Shown here one piece after another: positions 1 through 7,689 of a DNA stretch of 11,748 nt. The position numbers were made by a program, and so were the translations under genes. This DNA is from RUG12461 sp045657665 (lineage in GTDB: Bacteria; Bacillota; Clostridia; Lachnospirales; Lachnospiraceae), in contig JAZOTN010000019.1 of the NCBI GenBank assembly GCA_045657665.1, positions 1 to 11,748 on the forward strand, read 5' to 3'. The notes under the pieces were generated by a model. That model saw nothing but the letters and a program-made list of their open reading frames with translations, searched no databases and was not told the origin of the DNA. How positions within the stretch are numbered: the stretch's first letter is position 1; each line of letters opens with the position of its first letter.

Positions 1-1
1 T

Positions 2-667
2 GCCGGACGGCCCTTCATACTGGCCGGGCACTCGCAAGGCTCCATCATGGTCAAGATCGTTCTGGAGGAATACATGCAGGCGCATCCGGAACTATATGAC
101 CGGATGGTCGCTGCCTATATCATCGGCTACTCCGTGACAAAAGATGATTTGGAGAAATATCCGCACCTGAAATTTGCCGAGGGCGAGGACGATACCGGCG
201 TCATTGTCTCCTGGAATACGGAGGGCCCGAAAAATAAGGATGCTGACAATATCGTCGTACTGAAAAACGCCATCAGCATCAATCCTATCAACTGGAAGCG
301 GGATGACACCTATGCCCCGTCTTCCGAAAACATCGGAAGCCGTATCAACTATACCGGAGATGACAGCGCTGACGAAGATGATTATCAGGAGAGTTTTCCG
401 GGACTTGCCGATGCCCGGGTGGATCTGGAGAGGGGAGTCGTTATACAGACGAATGACAACCTCCCGGTAACGGATATGGGAGAGGATTATGATATCGTCG
501 GCCCCCAGAGCTATCATAAGGACGATTACACGTTTTACTTTTACAACCTGAAGCAAAATGTGGGGAAGAGAGTGAGTGCGTATCTGGATGCACATGAAGA
601 GAACGGATTTTCCTTAGTGGACATGCTTTCCCAAATATCCGAGTGGCTCGGCCCCTTAGCCCACTGA
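2..667 (+). CDS. DUF3089-type alpha/beta hydrolase, 3' part
   Basis: Partial gene, open from the left edge, with 221 codons before TGA. The reading frame continues upstream of the first ATG (47) and encodes a nucleophile elbow, Gly-His-Ser-Gln-Gly, at 26-40, with the preceding residues RPFILA, typical of DUF3089 proteins (alpha/beta-hydrolase fold). The Ser codon at 32-34 should be the nucleophile. A His in YHKDDYTFYFYNLKQN (about 514-560) is in the right place, near the C-terminus, to be the catalytic His. The substrate is unknown; an esterase or lipase-like role is an inference from the fold. The N-terminal strands and any signal peptide lie outside the window. The last 30 or so residues look less typical of the family. 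The gene converges on the GNAT gene with only 52 bases between, and no terminator is visible there. Confidence 0.75.
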   Translation, partial: AGRPFILAGHSQGSIMVKIVLEEYMQAHPELYDRMVAAYIIGYSVTKDDLEKYPHLKFAEGEDDTGVIVSWNTEGPKNKDADNIVVLKNAISINPINWKRDDTYAPSSENIGSRINYTGDDSADEDDYQESFPGLADARVDLERGVVIQTNDNLPVTDMGEDYDIVGPQSYHKDDYTFYFYNLKQNVGKRVSAYLDAHEENGFSLVDMLSQISEWLGPLAH

Positions 668-712
668 AAATACAGACTGAGGATATAATCACAAGATTCC
701 TCCCTGTGGCAG
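664..712 (+). pseudogene. Duplicated 3' scrap of the prolyl-tRNA deacylase gene
   Basis: These 49 bases match 4326-4374, inside the intact deacylase gene, at 45 positions. The match includes an unbroken 32-base identity (675-706 against 4337-4368). Read in frame 664 it gives LKIQTEDIITRFLP, against LKMRTEDIITRFLP in the intact protein. Similarity stops abruptly on both sides. The scrap begins at the stop codon of the hydrolase gene and lies in direct orientation relative to the full copy. It is best read as the remnant of a duplicated or displaced deacylase gene; the bases serve no visible coding role now. Confidence 0.75.
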
Positions 713-719
713 TCACACC

Positions 720-1529
720 CTAAAAGCTCCACATCCCGCTGATGATCTGGCTCTCTTTTGTGAGTTTTGCTTCCTCCGGAAGGGTATTCTTTAAGAAACG
801 GATGACGCTGTCCGTATTGGCCACGAAGAATACTCTGCTTTCTTTGGATGAACGTTCCAGAAGGCGGTCAAAGAACTTCATAAGAAGCGGAACGAACGCG
901 AAGGAGTCATCGGAAGTAAAAAGGAGGCTGACATAAAAATGGATCCCTTCCTGATGCGCTAATATCATCCCGCTTATCTTTTCATCATTCAGGACGGCAA
1001 AGGAGACCGTCGGATCATAATGGCCCTCAGACAGCAGAACAGGATCAACGCCGTTTTCCGGCAAGAGCCTTGCCGCGGCTTTCTTTTGCGCTCCCGTGAC
1101 CTGATCAAAGGATACGATCCTTTCCTTTTCATTTTTTCTGTGCAGTTTGTTTTCGGGATAAGTTATTGGTGTCACGCGGAAGCAATAAAACTCAGGTCCG
1201 GGAACGCAGACAAAGCCTGTCTTTTCCAGGAGCTCCTTCATTCCTTTTTCTTCATGGAAGTAACAGATCATGTCCCTGATTCCGAAGGGAACATATGCCT
1301 CTCTGGCAGCAGAAAGAAGCGCCGCTGCACAACCCTTTCTCCGATACTCCGTTCCGATAAAAAGATGGTGAAGAATGCTGATGCCGTTTTCAGCGGAAAA
1401 CACCGCCGCCCCCGCCGCGGACCCGTCCAGGATCACTCCGAGGGCTCCCTGCTCCGGCGAAAGCTTCTCCGGAAGATATTTTTCAAACGCAAACCGATTA
1501 CTTTTTCCGATATTGGTGATCTTTATCAT
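720..1529 (-). CDS. GNAT-family N-acetyltransferase, two-domain
   Basis: A 269-residue cytosolic protein. The N-terminal half (about residues 25-115) shows the GNAT acetyl-CoA binding motif: a strand SILHHLFIG, then EYRRKGCAAALL (residues 61-72), the R-x-x-G-x-A pyrophosphate loop followed by the helix. A later segment, MKELLEKTGFVCV (97-109), matches the usual GNAT motif B ending. The C-terminal half (about 136-269) is about the size of a second, degenerate GNAT fold, with no clear acetyl-CoA loop. The substrate cannot be told from the sequence. The ATG overlaps the TGA of the upstream 684-codon gene (ATGA at 1526-1529) and has no strong Shine-Dalgarno site of its own, so translation is probably coupled. 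This suggests that it acts with, or modifies, the upstream protein; that last step is inference. Confidence 0.8.
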   Translation of the reverse strand: MIKITNIGKSNRFAFEKYLPEKLSPEQGALGVILDGSAAGAAVFSAENGISILHHLFIGTEYRRKGCAAALLSAAREAYVPFGIRDMICYFHEEKGMKELLEKTGFVCVPGPEFYCFRVTPITYPENKLHRKNEKERIVSFDQVTGAQKKAAARLLPENGVDPVLLSEGHYDPTVSFAVLNDEKISGMILAHQEGIHFYVSLLFTSDDSFAFVPLLMKFFDRLLERSSKESRVFFVANTDSVIRFLKNTLPEEAKLTKESQIISGMWSF

Positions 1530-3580
1530 TTCAGAAGTTCTCCGATCTTATTCTGCAGTTCCCTGATTTCGGAAGCCTGTACATCGTTATACATCATTCC
1601 CACGATACCCTTGATCCCGTCATCAGCGCCAAAGAGACTCTTCGCAATGGTACTCTTTTTGATCGCTTCGGCATACTGTTTCATAAGAGAAAGCAGTTCC
1701 TTCCCTTTTTCTCCGGGAAGAGTAAAACTTTTTCCTGCCAGTGTATGAATGAAGCCTTTCCTCTCTGCAGAATAAAGGGTGATCTTGGTACCATTTACAG
1801 TTACATGCGGATATTGGAAAGGTTTCTTATCATCTTCTTCCCTTAGTTCCCGCATCTTCTCCAGCGCCTCGTCCGCCCTTTCAACGACCCTGTTTTCATA
1901 TTGCGGGAAACAGGATATGTTATGTTTATGCAAGACCGTCAACACCATCACCAGAGCCCTTCCGTATTCGAAGTTGCCCAGATTACTTGTGTATTCCGTA
2001 AACCTGGGCGAAAAATCGTCCGTCACATAACGCATAAGCTTTTTCCCGACATCCGTATTCCGAAAAACTTCATTCTGAAGATCAGTGCCCATTCCGCTCG
2101 CCAGCTTTGTAGCGTCATCGGTTGCCTTCAACGCTGCCTGGTATTCTCTTCGAAGATTCACGTAGTCCTTCAAATGCGCTGACACCTCCGCCAGGGCTGC
2201 TTCCGAAAGCTTTACTCCGTTTACGGATTTCTTCTCCAGGATCTCGAGAAAGATCTTTTCCACCTTCGCCAGATCAGGCCCTGTCAGGCCGCGGACCTTG
2301 TCATCGACGCCTGCTGTATCATAGTTACGTAAAAACGCGACATCATCCTTGGGAAAAGATTTTTTCAGTTCTGCCTTCCTGCCCCGGAAAATCTGGACCT
2401 GCAGCTGCATCGATTCCTCCTCATCATCCAGGTTTTCGTAAATACGAGCTTCCCGCTCCGGAACGAGCATGGGTTCTTCCTCCGCTTCCTTAAGATGAGA
2501 GAGCGTCTCTTCGGCCTCCAGGAGCAAAGGCGCAACCTTTGCAACATCTTCGTCGCACTGCTTCCCCTTGTAGTCTTTTACCAGTTCATTGAATCGCTTC
2601 GAAAGACGGTTGCCCATGGCAAGAGGCGAAGACATGGTATCCCGGTATAAAAGGACATATTTCTTCAGCCCCGGATCCGTAATGGCCTTTGCCTTTGCCT
2701 CACCGCTTTTCCCCAGATATTCCTTCATATCCGACCTACGAAGCAGCGCATAGTAAGGTGAACTCAGGAGTTTACAGCGATCCTCGTACTGTGTCTTCAG
2801 TTCCTTAAAAAATGCTATTTTGGCGCGAAGCTCCGCGAGGGGAAAGTTAATACTGTTCGTTCCCGATATCGTACGAAACTTCTCCAGAAAAACATCCGCA
2901 CAGGCCATCCGGCAGATCTTCTCGTATTTATACGCATACCCGGAAGCAAAATCCGCCTCGTCCTTATTCTTAAATTCTTCGATTGAGGTATTGTTCAGTT
3001 CCTTTAGAATGTCCTTGTACGCATTATCCCGGAACACGAAATTTTCTTGCAGAAGCTCCGGGGCGATTCTATCCTCCTCAATATCACTTCTTTTGAAACG
3101 GGCCCATTGCCGAAAGGCTTCCTTTTCCTTTTCAGTCGCAAAATCTTTATTTCCCTTCTCAATTTCCGATTTCATAAAGCGGTTTTCGACAATTTCCATA
3201 TCGGAGCGTCTGCGTTCGATCAGCTTCTGCTGTTCCGCGGCCAGATGCTTCTTCAGCCGTATCTTCTCCTTCGCCTCACCGGCGCGTTTACCGATGGTCA
3301 GGAAGGTTACCGTACTGCCCTTCAGATTACGGTAGTTATCCTGGATCTTCCTTTCCATTTCGGCATTCTCGGGGATCTCTTCTCCGAACTTTTCGGCAAA
3401 GATCTGTCCGGTCTCCAGCTTCGTCTTCTGAAGCTCCGAAGCAAAGGTATCCTCTCCGAGGAACTGCTTCGCTTCTTCCCGTGTCGCATAAAGAGATGCG
3501 TCCGCTATTTTAGATTTCAGCGTTCTTTCCTGAAATTTCGTTTCCTTTACAGTTTTTCCACTAAATTCCCAATCCGCCAT
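1526..3580 (-). CDS. Large charged alpha-helical protein of unknown function
   Basis: Not recognised. The protein has 684 residues, no signal peptide and no membrane segment, and is rich in Lys and Glu. Residues 70-170 and 340-410 look like long charged helices or coiled coil, including an acidic stretch around 365-390 (EEAEEEP, then NLDDEEES). The last 100 residues (about 585-665) are less charged and look globular, with alternating hydrophobic strands (HVTVNGTKITLYS) followed by helices. No catalytic motif is evident: no Walker A, and no obvious nuclease, ART or protease signature. The start is supported by AAAGGAG at 3587-3593, six bases before the ATG. It is the first gene of a two-gene unit with the overlapping GNAT gene. 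The gene pair is flanked by the two copies of the deacylase 3' sequence, so it may have been acquired or rearranged as a block. Confidence 0.8.
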   Translation of the reverse strand: MADWEFSGKTVKETKFQERTLKSKIADASLYATREEAKQFLGEDTFASELQKTKLETGQIFAEKFGEEIPENAEMERKIQDNYRNLKGSTVTFLTIGKRAGEAKEKIRLKKHLAAEQQKLIERRRSDMEIVENRFMKSEIEKGNKDFATEKEKEAFRQWARFKRSDIEEDRIAPELLQENFVFRDNAYKDILKELNNTSIEEFKNKDEADFASGYAYKYEKICRMACADVFLEKFRTISGTNSINFPLAELRAKIAFFKELKTQYEDRCKLLSSPYYALLRRSDMKEYLGKSGEAKAKAITDPGLKKYVLLYRDTMSSPLAMGNRLSKRFNELVKDYKGKQCDEDVAKVAPLLLEAEETLSHLKEAEEEPMLVPEREARIYENLDDEEESMQLQVQIFRGRKAELKKSFPKDDVAFLRNYDTAGVDDKVRGLTGPDLAKVEKIFLEILEKKSVNGVKLSEAALAEVSAHLKDYVNLRREYQAALKATDDATKLASGMGTDLQNEVFRNTDVGKKLMRYVTDDFSPRFTEYTSNLGNFEYGRALVMVLTVLHKHNISCFPQYENRVVERADEALEKMRELREEDDKKPFQYPHVTVNGTKITLYSAERKGFIHTLAGKSFTLPGEKGKELLSLMKQYAEAIKKSTIAKSLFGADDGIKGIVGMMYNDVQASEIRELQNKIGELLK

Positions 3581-3757
3581 GGGTTTCTCCTTTGCTTGTG
3601 ATGTGACAATGGGACGGTTCTATTACCCGTCTCAAGCGGGCTTTTGTGATATCTCAATCAGCTTACCCATCCGATATGTATAAATATTTTATTGCATGCC
3701 GTCATGGGAGATCTGGCATATGACATCAAGGCATTCGATGCGTTTGCTCATAGAAGG

Positions 3758-3787
3758 ATTATAGCACGAAGTCCAACGATATGTTAC
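3758..3787 (-). promoter_or_regulatory. Possible sigma-A promoter for the 684-codon gene and GNAT unit
   Basis: On the minus strand a perfect -10 TATAAT lies at 3758-3763 and a partial -35 GTAACA (4 of 6) at 3782-3787, with an 18-base spacer. Transcription would start near 3751, leaving a leader of about 170 bases before the ATG at 3580. The leader shows no riboswitch that I recognise. The -35 is weak, so this is a candidate only. Confidence 0.4.
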
Positions 3788-3857
3788 CATCTTCATCGAG
3801 GAAAGAAAAGCTTTTGAGATATGAGTACCTTAAGAGTGAGCTGAAAAGGATAACGAA

Positions 3858-4415
3858 ATGCCAGAAGAGATGAAACTGTTAAACGGAAGACCTGAGGATA
3901 TTACTGACAGGCTGCCGAGAGAAGTAAGGACTTACGATTTGCTGGATTCCCTCAGCATCAAATATCAGCGAACGGATCACGAGCGGACGGATACGATGGA
4001 AGAGTGCAACGAGGTAGATGCGATCCTTGGAGTTGTGATTTGCAAGAATCTTTTTCTTTGCAACAAGCAGAAGACCGCATTTTTTCTTTTGATGATGCCG
4101 GGTGAAAAGAAGTTTAAGACAAAGGAATTGTCAGCGCAGATCAATTCTTCAAGGCTTTCATTTGCAAACTCTGAGGATATGTTGAAATATCTTGATATTG
4201 AGCCGGGATCGGTAAGTATCATGGGGCTGATGAATGATAAAGATCATGCAGTTCAACTTCTGATCGATGAGGATGTGTTGAAGGATGAGTATCTTGGATG
4301 TCATCCGTGTGTGAACACATCAAGCCTGAAAATGCGGACTGAGGATATAATCACAAGATTCCTCCCTGCGGTAGGACATGATTATCAGACGGTGAAGCTG
4401 GTGGGAGAAGATTGA
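3858..4415 (+). CDS. prdX: Prolyl-tRNA deacylase-like protein (YbaK/PrdX family)
   Basis: A single-domain trans-editing protein of 185 residues that should hydrolyse mischarged Ala-tRNA(Pro) (PrdX/ProXp-ala type) in the cytosol. The family signatures are clear: GRPEDITDRLPREVRTYDLL near the start (10-29), ICKNLFLC (61-68) carrying the conserved Lys63, MMPGEKKFKTKEL (79-91), RLSFANSEDM (99-108), GSVSIMGLMND (117-127), and LGCHPCVNTSSL (146-157) with the GCHP motif. The length is normal for a free-standing family member. AAGGA at 3846-3850 is seven bases before the chosen ATG; the ATG at 3870 would also give a normal N-terminus. The gene is divergent from the 684-codon gene. The part encoding residues 157-173 is the source of, or sister to, the 49-bp scrap at 664-712. 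Confidence 0.9.
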   Translation: MPEEMKLLNGRPEDITDRLPREVRTYDLLDSLSIKYQRTDHERTDTMEECNEVDAILGVVICKNLFLCNKQKTAFFLLMMPGEKKFKTKELSAQINSSRLSFANSEDMLKYLDIEPGSVSIMGLMNDKDHAVQLLIDEDVLKDEYLGCHPCVNTSSLKMRTEDIITRFLPAVGHDYQTVKLVGED

Positions 4416-4436
4416 AAGCAGGAGCGGAGGTAGAAT

Positions 4437-4587
4437 ATGACTACAAATGAACAGATCAACAAACGGATAAAGAGAGAATAGAGGCAATGATTATATGGAG
4501 GAATGGAACTTTGAAAACTGGGGAATAAGGTATTGGTCGAAGACGCCGGAGTTAAGGCATTACGATGACCCATCGATTTCTTGTTAG
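4437..4587 (+). pseudogene. Broken small gene after prdX
   Basis: A strong Shine-Dalgarno site (GGAGG, 4426-4430) sits six bases before an ATG at 4437 that opens only 14 codons (MTTNEQINKRIKRE) before TAG at 4479. A shift into the next frame reads on as NRGNDYMEEWNFENWG and then RYWSKTPELRHYDD, to a stop at 4585-4587. That composition looks like real coding sequence, which suggests a frameshifted gene. The family is not recognised. It may once have continued into the small reading frame at 4654-4782. The whole 4416-4807 stretch holds nothing else apart from that frame and a promoter. Confidence 0.4.
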
Positions 4588-4653
4588 CAAGTGCTTTGGA
4601 TTTTGATATACTTGGATGCATGAGTGGAATTTGAGTTTTCGGTACGACCAAAG

Positions 4654-4782
4654 ATGAAAAGGCTTCTGGTGATCAGGAAGAACGGCGAATTAACAGAGAT
4701 TACTGGCGCATATGCGGTTGATAATTGTCCGCGAAAGGCTTATTATGCAAGTGATGAAAAGAGTAAGTATCCCGAGGACTGA
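4654..4782 (+). CDS. Possible small hypothetical protein or gene remnant
   Basis: A 42-codon frame (begins MKRLLVIRKNGELTEITGAY, ends KSKYPED) whose open frame extends back to 4624 (VEFEFSVRPK). Codon use and composition look protein-like, but there is no good ribosome binding site before the ATG, and a strong promoter overlaps its second half. It is more likely the tail of a decayed gene, perhaps the same one broken at 4437-4587, than a working small protein. No family is recognised. Confidence 0.3.
   Translation: MKRLLVIRKNGELTEITGAYAVDNCPRKAYYASDEKSKYPED
4718..4746 (+). promoter_or_regulatory. Sigma-A promoter of the reductase/ligase operon
   Basis: The -35 TTGATA (4718-4723, 5 of 6) and -10 TATTAT (4741-4746, 5 of 6) are separated by exactly 17 bases, and lie about 60 bases upstream of the first gene of the operon at 4808. 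The expected start is near 4753, giving a short leader. No operator palindrome is evident beside it. The promoter sits inside decayed coding sequence. Confidence 0.6.
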
Positions 4783-4807
4783 TACAGAAAAGATATTTTG
4801 AGGTAGT

Positions 4808-5356
4808 ATGCGGTTAAAAAGAGCAAATGCAGTTCTGTCAATTATCATAACAGTTCTTCTGGTTGTTCATGCGGGGTATGAAAGTATAGCTTTTTGCATG
4901 ATGTATTATCAACCGTTGTTATCAAAAATAACCGGCTATCTGGTTGCGGGAACAGTGACAGTTCACGCAGTCATTTCAGTTATATGCGTGTTTGTATTGC
5001 ATGATTCCAAATCTGTTCTATATCTGAGGCTGAATCTCAGGACAGTGATACAGAGGATATGCGCGATACTCATGGTTGTGCTTTTGCCTGTGCATATCTT
5101 CGCTTTTGACCTTTTGAAAGGAAGCGCCGGAAGCTTCGGGTATATTTTGACAGAGGCTGCGCAGGTCCTGTTCTATGCAGCACTATTTGCTCATGTTGCG
5201 GTTTCTTTTGGAAAAAGTCTTGTCACACTTGGAAAATTGGAAAAAGAAACGACCAGGCGGCGGTTGGACGTAATCCTTGCCGTACTATGCCTGCTGTCAT
5301 TTCTTGTTATCAGTGTGATCACGATCACAACACATGCTAAGATGTTTTACGGGTGA
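4808..5356 (+). CDS. Membrane anchor / cytochrome b-like subunit of a fumarate reductase-type complex
   Basis: A 182-residue integral membrane protein with about five hydrophobic helices (roughly 8-30, 42-64, 82-101, 113-135, 155-175) and little soluble sequence. Membrane-buried or interface histidines at 21, 53, 96 and 129, plus 65 and 176, are spaced somewhat like the axial heme ligands of five-helix diheme SdhC/FrdC proteins of the Bacillus and Wolinella type. Overall similarity to those families is not obvious by eye. The role is assigned mainly from its place directly before the flavoprotein and iron-sulfur genes: it should anchor them and pass electrons between quinone and the iron-sulfur subunit. 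GAGG at 4800-4803 precedes the ATG. The stop is six bases from the next start. Heme content is inferred, not shown. Confidence 0.65.
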   Translation: MRLKRANAVLSIIITVLLVVHAGYESIAFCMMYYQPLLSKITGYLVAGTVTVHAVISVICVFVLHDSKSVLYLRLNLRTVIQRICAILMVVLLPVHIFAFDLLKGSAGSFGYILTEAAQVLFYAALFAHVAVSFGKSLVTLGKLEKETTRRRLDVILAVLCLLSFLVISVITITTHAKMFYG

Positions 5357-5362
5357 CCGGGT

Positions 5363-6997
5363 ATGAAGAAAGTATTGATCATTGGGAGCGGCATCGCAGG
5401 ACTGACCTGTGCAATCGAGTGCGCAATGAGGGGAATGAAGGTTTCCCTGGTCTCTCCGTACCCTTCTGAAAGGGCGCAGTCTGTTCTCGCTGCCGGCGGG
5501 ATCAACGCAGTCCTTCCTGACGGGACGGAAGGGGACAGCATTTTCTGTCATATGGAGGATACCCTTAAGGGAGGCTGCTATATTGCAGGCAGGAATGCCG
5601 TCAGGGGTCTGTGTGAGGATGCACCGGAGATCATAAGCTGGCTAAAAAAAATAGGGACTGTTTTTTCAACGGATACAGACGGCACCATCAGGCAGCGGGC
5701 CTTTGGCGGACAATCTTATCAACGGACCTGTTACTGCGGTGCTTCTACAGGGAAACAGATTGTGACAGCTATGATCATGGAGGCAAGACGTCTCGAAGGT
5801 CTCGGCATGATCACAAGAAGAACAGGGGTTGATTTTTACAGTGCGATTATCACAAACGGGGAATGCTGCGGGGCAATTATACATAACAGACTGACAGACG
5901 ATCTTGAGGCAGAATGTGCTGACAGTGTAGTGATCGCCTCAGGCGGGATGAATGCCCTGTTCAGGATGTCTACGGGTTCTTCCCTGTGTGACGGATACAC
6001 TGCCGGAAAGCTGTTTGAACAGGGCGTGGAACTGAAGAATCTGGAGTTTATCCAGTATCATCCGACAACAATTATCACAGGGCAGAAGAGGATGCTTATT
6101 TCGGAGGCCGCAAGGGGAGAGGGGGGACGTCTCTACTACGAAGATAACGGAAAACGTGTTTACTTCATGGAAGAAAGATTCGGAGAGAAGGGGAATCTGA
6201 TGCCAAGAGATGTTGTCTCAAGGTGCATGGAGGAGACCGGAAAGGATGTTTTTCTGGATGTTTCTTTTCTCGGGAAAGACAGGATCATGCAAAGGATTCC
6301 TGAGGTGTATGAGCTGTGCATGAAATACCGAGGGATTGATATTTCTTCCCAAAGCATACCTGTTTTGCCCTCGGTACACTTTTTTATGGGTGGTATCGCT
6401 GTGAACAACGAGCATGAAACGAGGATCAGAAACCTTTATGCTATTGGTGAATGCGCATCTATGTATCATGGTGCCAACAGGCTGGGCGGCAACTCACTTC
6501 TGGCGGCCATCCATGGCGCAAGGGTCACGGCAGCGTCGATAGAGAAAAGATCATCCCAGGCAGCACAATATGAGGCCGCAGATGAACTCCGTGCGGGAAG
6601 AGAGTATCTTGAGGGGCTGAGATGTTCCAGAAGTACTTTCCCTGTAATGCATATCAGGGATATACTGGCACAGAGCATGCAGGATGATCTCGGTATAGAA
6701 AGATGCCATGACAGGCTGCAGAAAGGGATAGAGGATATCTCATACTATCTCTCGATTGCCGATAAGATACATTATGATAACTCTGATCGTATTTATTACG
6801 CATACAGCCTGAGAGCGATCCTGACGGCCGCAATGGCGACACTTGTATGTGCAATGAGCAGGCAGGAGAGCAGGGGGGCTCATATCAGGAGCGATTATCC
6901 GCAAACGAAGGACGAATGGGCAGCGCCTACGATCATTTCCTATGATGGTGGTGCGTATCACACGGTTCTTGATGTGGAGGGCAGATATGAGAATTAA
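5363..6997 (+). CDS. Fumarate reductase/succinate dehydrogenase-type flavoprotein subunit
   Basis: A 544-residue FAD enzyme of the FrdA/SdhA/NadB superfamily. The N-terminal dinucleotide-binding loop is GSGIAG (8-13), and AAGGINAV (43-50) follows. The substrate-site residues known from E. coli FrdA all have counterparts: His233 (QYHPT), Glu248 and Arg251 (SEAARGEGG), Arg282 (PRDVVSR), His339 (SVHFFMGGI) and Arg373 (HGANRLGGNSLL). The C-terminal SRGAHIRSDYP (503-513) is the usual SdhA/FrdA helical-domain motif. The position of the FAD-linking His is occupied by Gln39, so FAD is probably bound non-covalently, as in L-aspartate oxidase. Aspartate oxidase is the main alternative, but the adjacent iron-sulfur and membrane subunits favour a quinone-linked reductase. 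GGGTGA at 5351-5356 acts as ribosome binding site across the upstream stop codon. Confidence 0.85.
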   Translation: MKKVLIIGSGIAGLTCAIECAMRGMKVSLVSPYPSERAQSVLAAGGINAVLPDGTEGDSIFCHMEDTLKGGCYIAGRNAVRGLCEDAPEIISWLKKIGTVFSTDTDGTIRQRAFGGQSYQRTCYCGASTGKQIVTAMIMEARRLEGLGMITRRTGVDFYSAIITNGECCGAIIHNRLTDDLEAECADSVVIASGGMNALFRMSTGSSLCDGYTAGKLFEQGVELKNLEFIQYHPTTIITGQKRMLISEAARGEGGRLYYEDNGKRVYFMEERFGEKGNLMPRDVVSRCMEETGKDVFLDVSFLGKDRIMQRIPEVYELCMKYRGIDISSQSIPVLPSVHFFMGGIAVNNEHETRIRNLYAIGECASMYHGANRLGGNSLLAAIHGARVTAASIEKRSSQAAQYEAADELRAGREYLEGLRCSRSTFPVMHIRDILAQSMQDDLGIERCHDRLQKGIEDISYYLSIADKIHYDNSDRIYYAYSLRAILTAAMATLVCAMSRQESRGAHIRSDYPQTKDEWAAPTIISYDGGAYHTVLDVEGRYEN

Positions 6998-7667
6998 AAT
7001 ACGAAGGCAGGTGAATTCTGCTTCAAAACCGTATTGGCAGGAGTTCTCCTATGAAAGGAAGGATCATCAGACCATCGCAGGAATGCTGGAGGAGCTGAAT
7101 TATCTTGACAATCTGAAAGATATATCAGGAAACAGTGCAATGCGTATTCACTGGGAACAGTCCTGTCTGCAGGGGATGTGCGGAGCCTGTGCGATGGTCA
7201 TAAACGGTATTCCTGCTTTGGCGTGCGAGACATTTCTTCGCGATATCAAAAAAGACATGGTTGTTCTTGAACCCCTCAGGAAGTTTCCCGTGATCACGGA
7301 TCTGATCGTTGACAGGAGTGTGATAGATACATATCTGAAGAAAGAGGGCGTTTTTATCGAAGAATACAAAGGCGCACCTCACACGGAATACAACCATATG
7401 TACCAGGCCGGGAAATGTCTGAAATGTGGATTGTGTCTGGAGGTCTGTCCCAACTTTTCCGACGGCAGATCGTTTTACGGCGCTGCGTTCGCAAACGACT
7501 GCTACCTGATCGCGTCACGGAGCGGAACAAGAGATTCTGCTCTTACAAAAGCTTATCAGGAGCATTTTGAGAGAGGATGTTCAAAGTCTTTGTCATGTGT
7601 GGATATTTGTCCGATGAAGATCCCGACCCTTGCATCCATATCTAAAATGAACCGGGCACCGTACTGA
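6987..7667 (+). CDS. Fumarate reductase/succinate dehydrogenase-type iron-sulfur subunit
   Basis: A 226-residue electron-transfer subunit. The N-terminal ferredoxin domain has Cys60, Cys65, Cys68 and Cys80 (QSCLQGMCGACAMV, then ALAC) for a [2Fe-2S] cluster. The C-terminal domain has CLKCGLCLEVCP (Cys144, 147, 150, 154) and then Cys198, Cys204 and Cys208 (CSKSLSCVDICPMKIP), the usual set for [4Fe-4S] plus [3Fe-4S]. This three-cluster wiring links flavoprotein to quinone in SdhB/FrdB. The start is ATG 6987, because GGAGGG at 6975-6980 is six bases upstream and the residues after it match family N-termini; a longer frame from 6942 would add 15 residues unlike the family. It overlaps the flavoprotein stop by 11 bases, so the two are probably translationally coupled. 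Confidence 0.9.
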   Translation: MRIKIRRQVNSASKPYWQEFSYERKDHQTIAGMLEELNYLDNLKDISGNSAMRIHWEQSCLQGMCGACAMVINGIPALACETFLRDIKKDMVVLEPLRKFPVITDLIVDRSVIDTYLKKEGVFIEEYKGAPHTEYNHMYQAGKCLKCGLCLEVCPNFSDGRSFYGAAFANDCYLIASRSGTRDSALTKAYQEHFERGCSKSLSCVDICPMKIPTLASISKMNRAPY

Positions 7668-7689
7668 GACAATGATGGAGAATCAGAAT

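Noticed and set aside
1020..1748. 242-codon plus-strand open frame
   Set aside because: It is antisense to the GNAT and 684-codon genes, has low-complexity Ser/Arg/Phe composition and matches nothing; the minus-strand proteins are clearly the real ones.
2122..2493. 123-codon plus-strand frame, Pro/Ser-rich
   Set aside because: Shadow of the 684-codon gene; no ribosome binding site and no family resemblance.
3619..3647. CCCG, loop, CGGG followed by CTTTTG as a terminator
   Set aside because: Only a four-base stem and no plus-strand gene ends upstream of it.
714..4325. Integrative island with the flanking 49-bp repeats as attachment sites
   Set aside because: The displaced fragment lies on the 5' side of the intact gene, the wrong side for a standard 3'-end insertion, and no recombinase is present.
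5363..6997. L-aspartate oxidase (NadB) for the flavoprotein
   Set aside because: The missing FAD-linking His fits, but the adjoining three-cluster iron-sulfur and membrane subunits, and the absence of nadA/nadC, favour a fumarate reductase-type complex. Not fully excluded.
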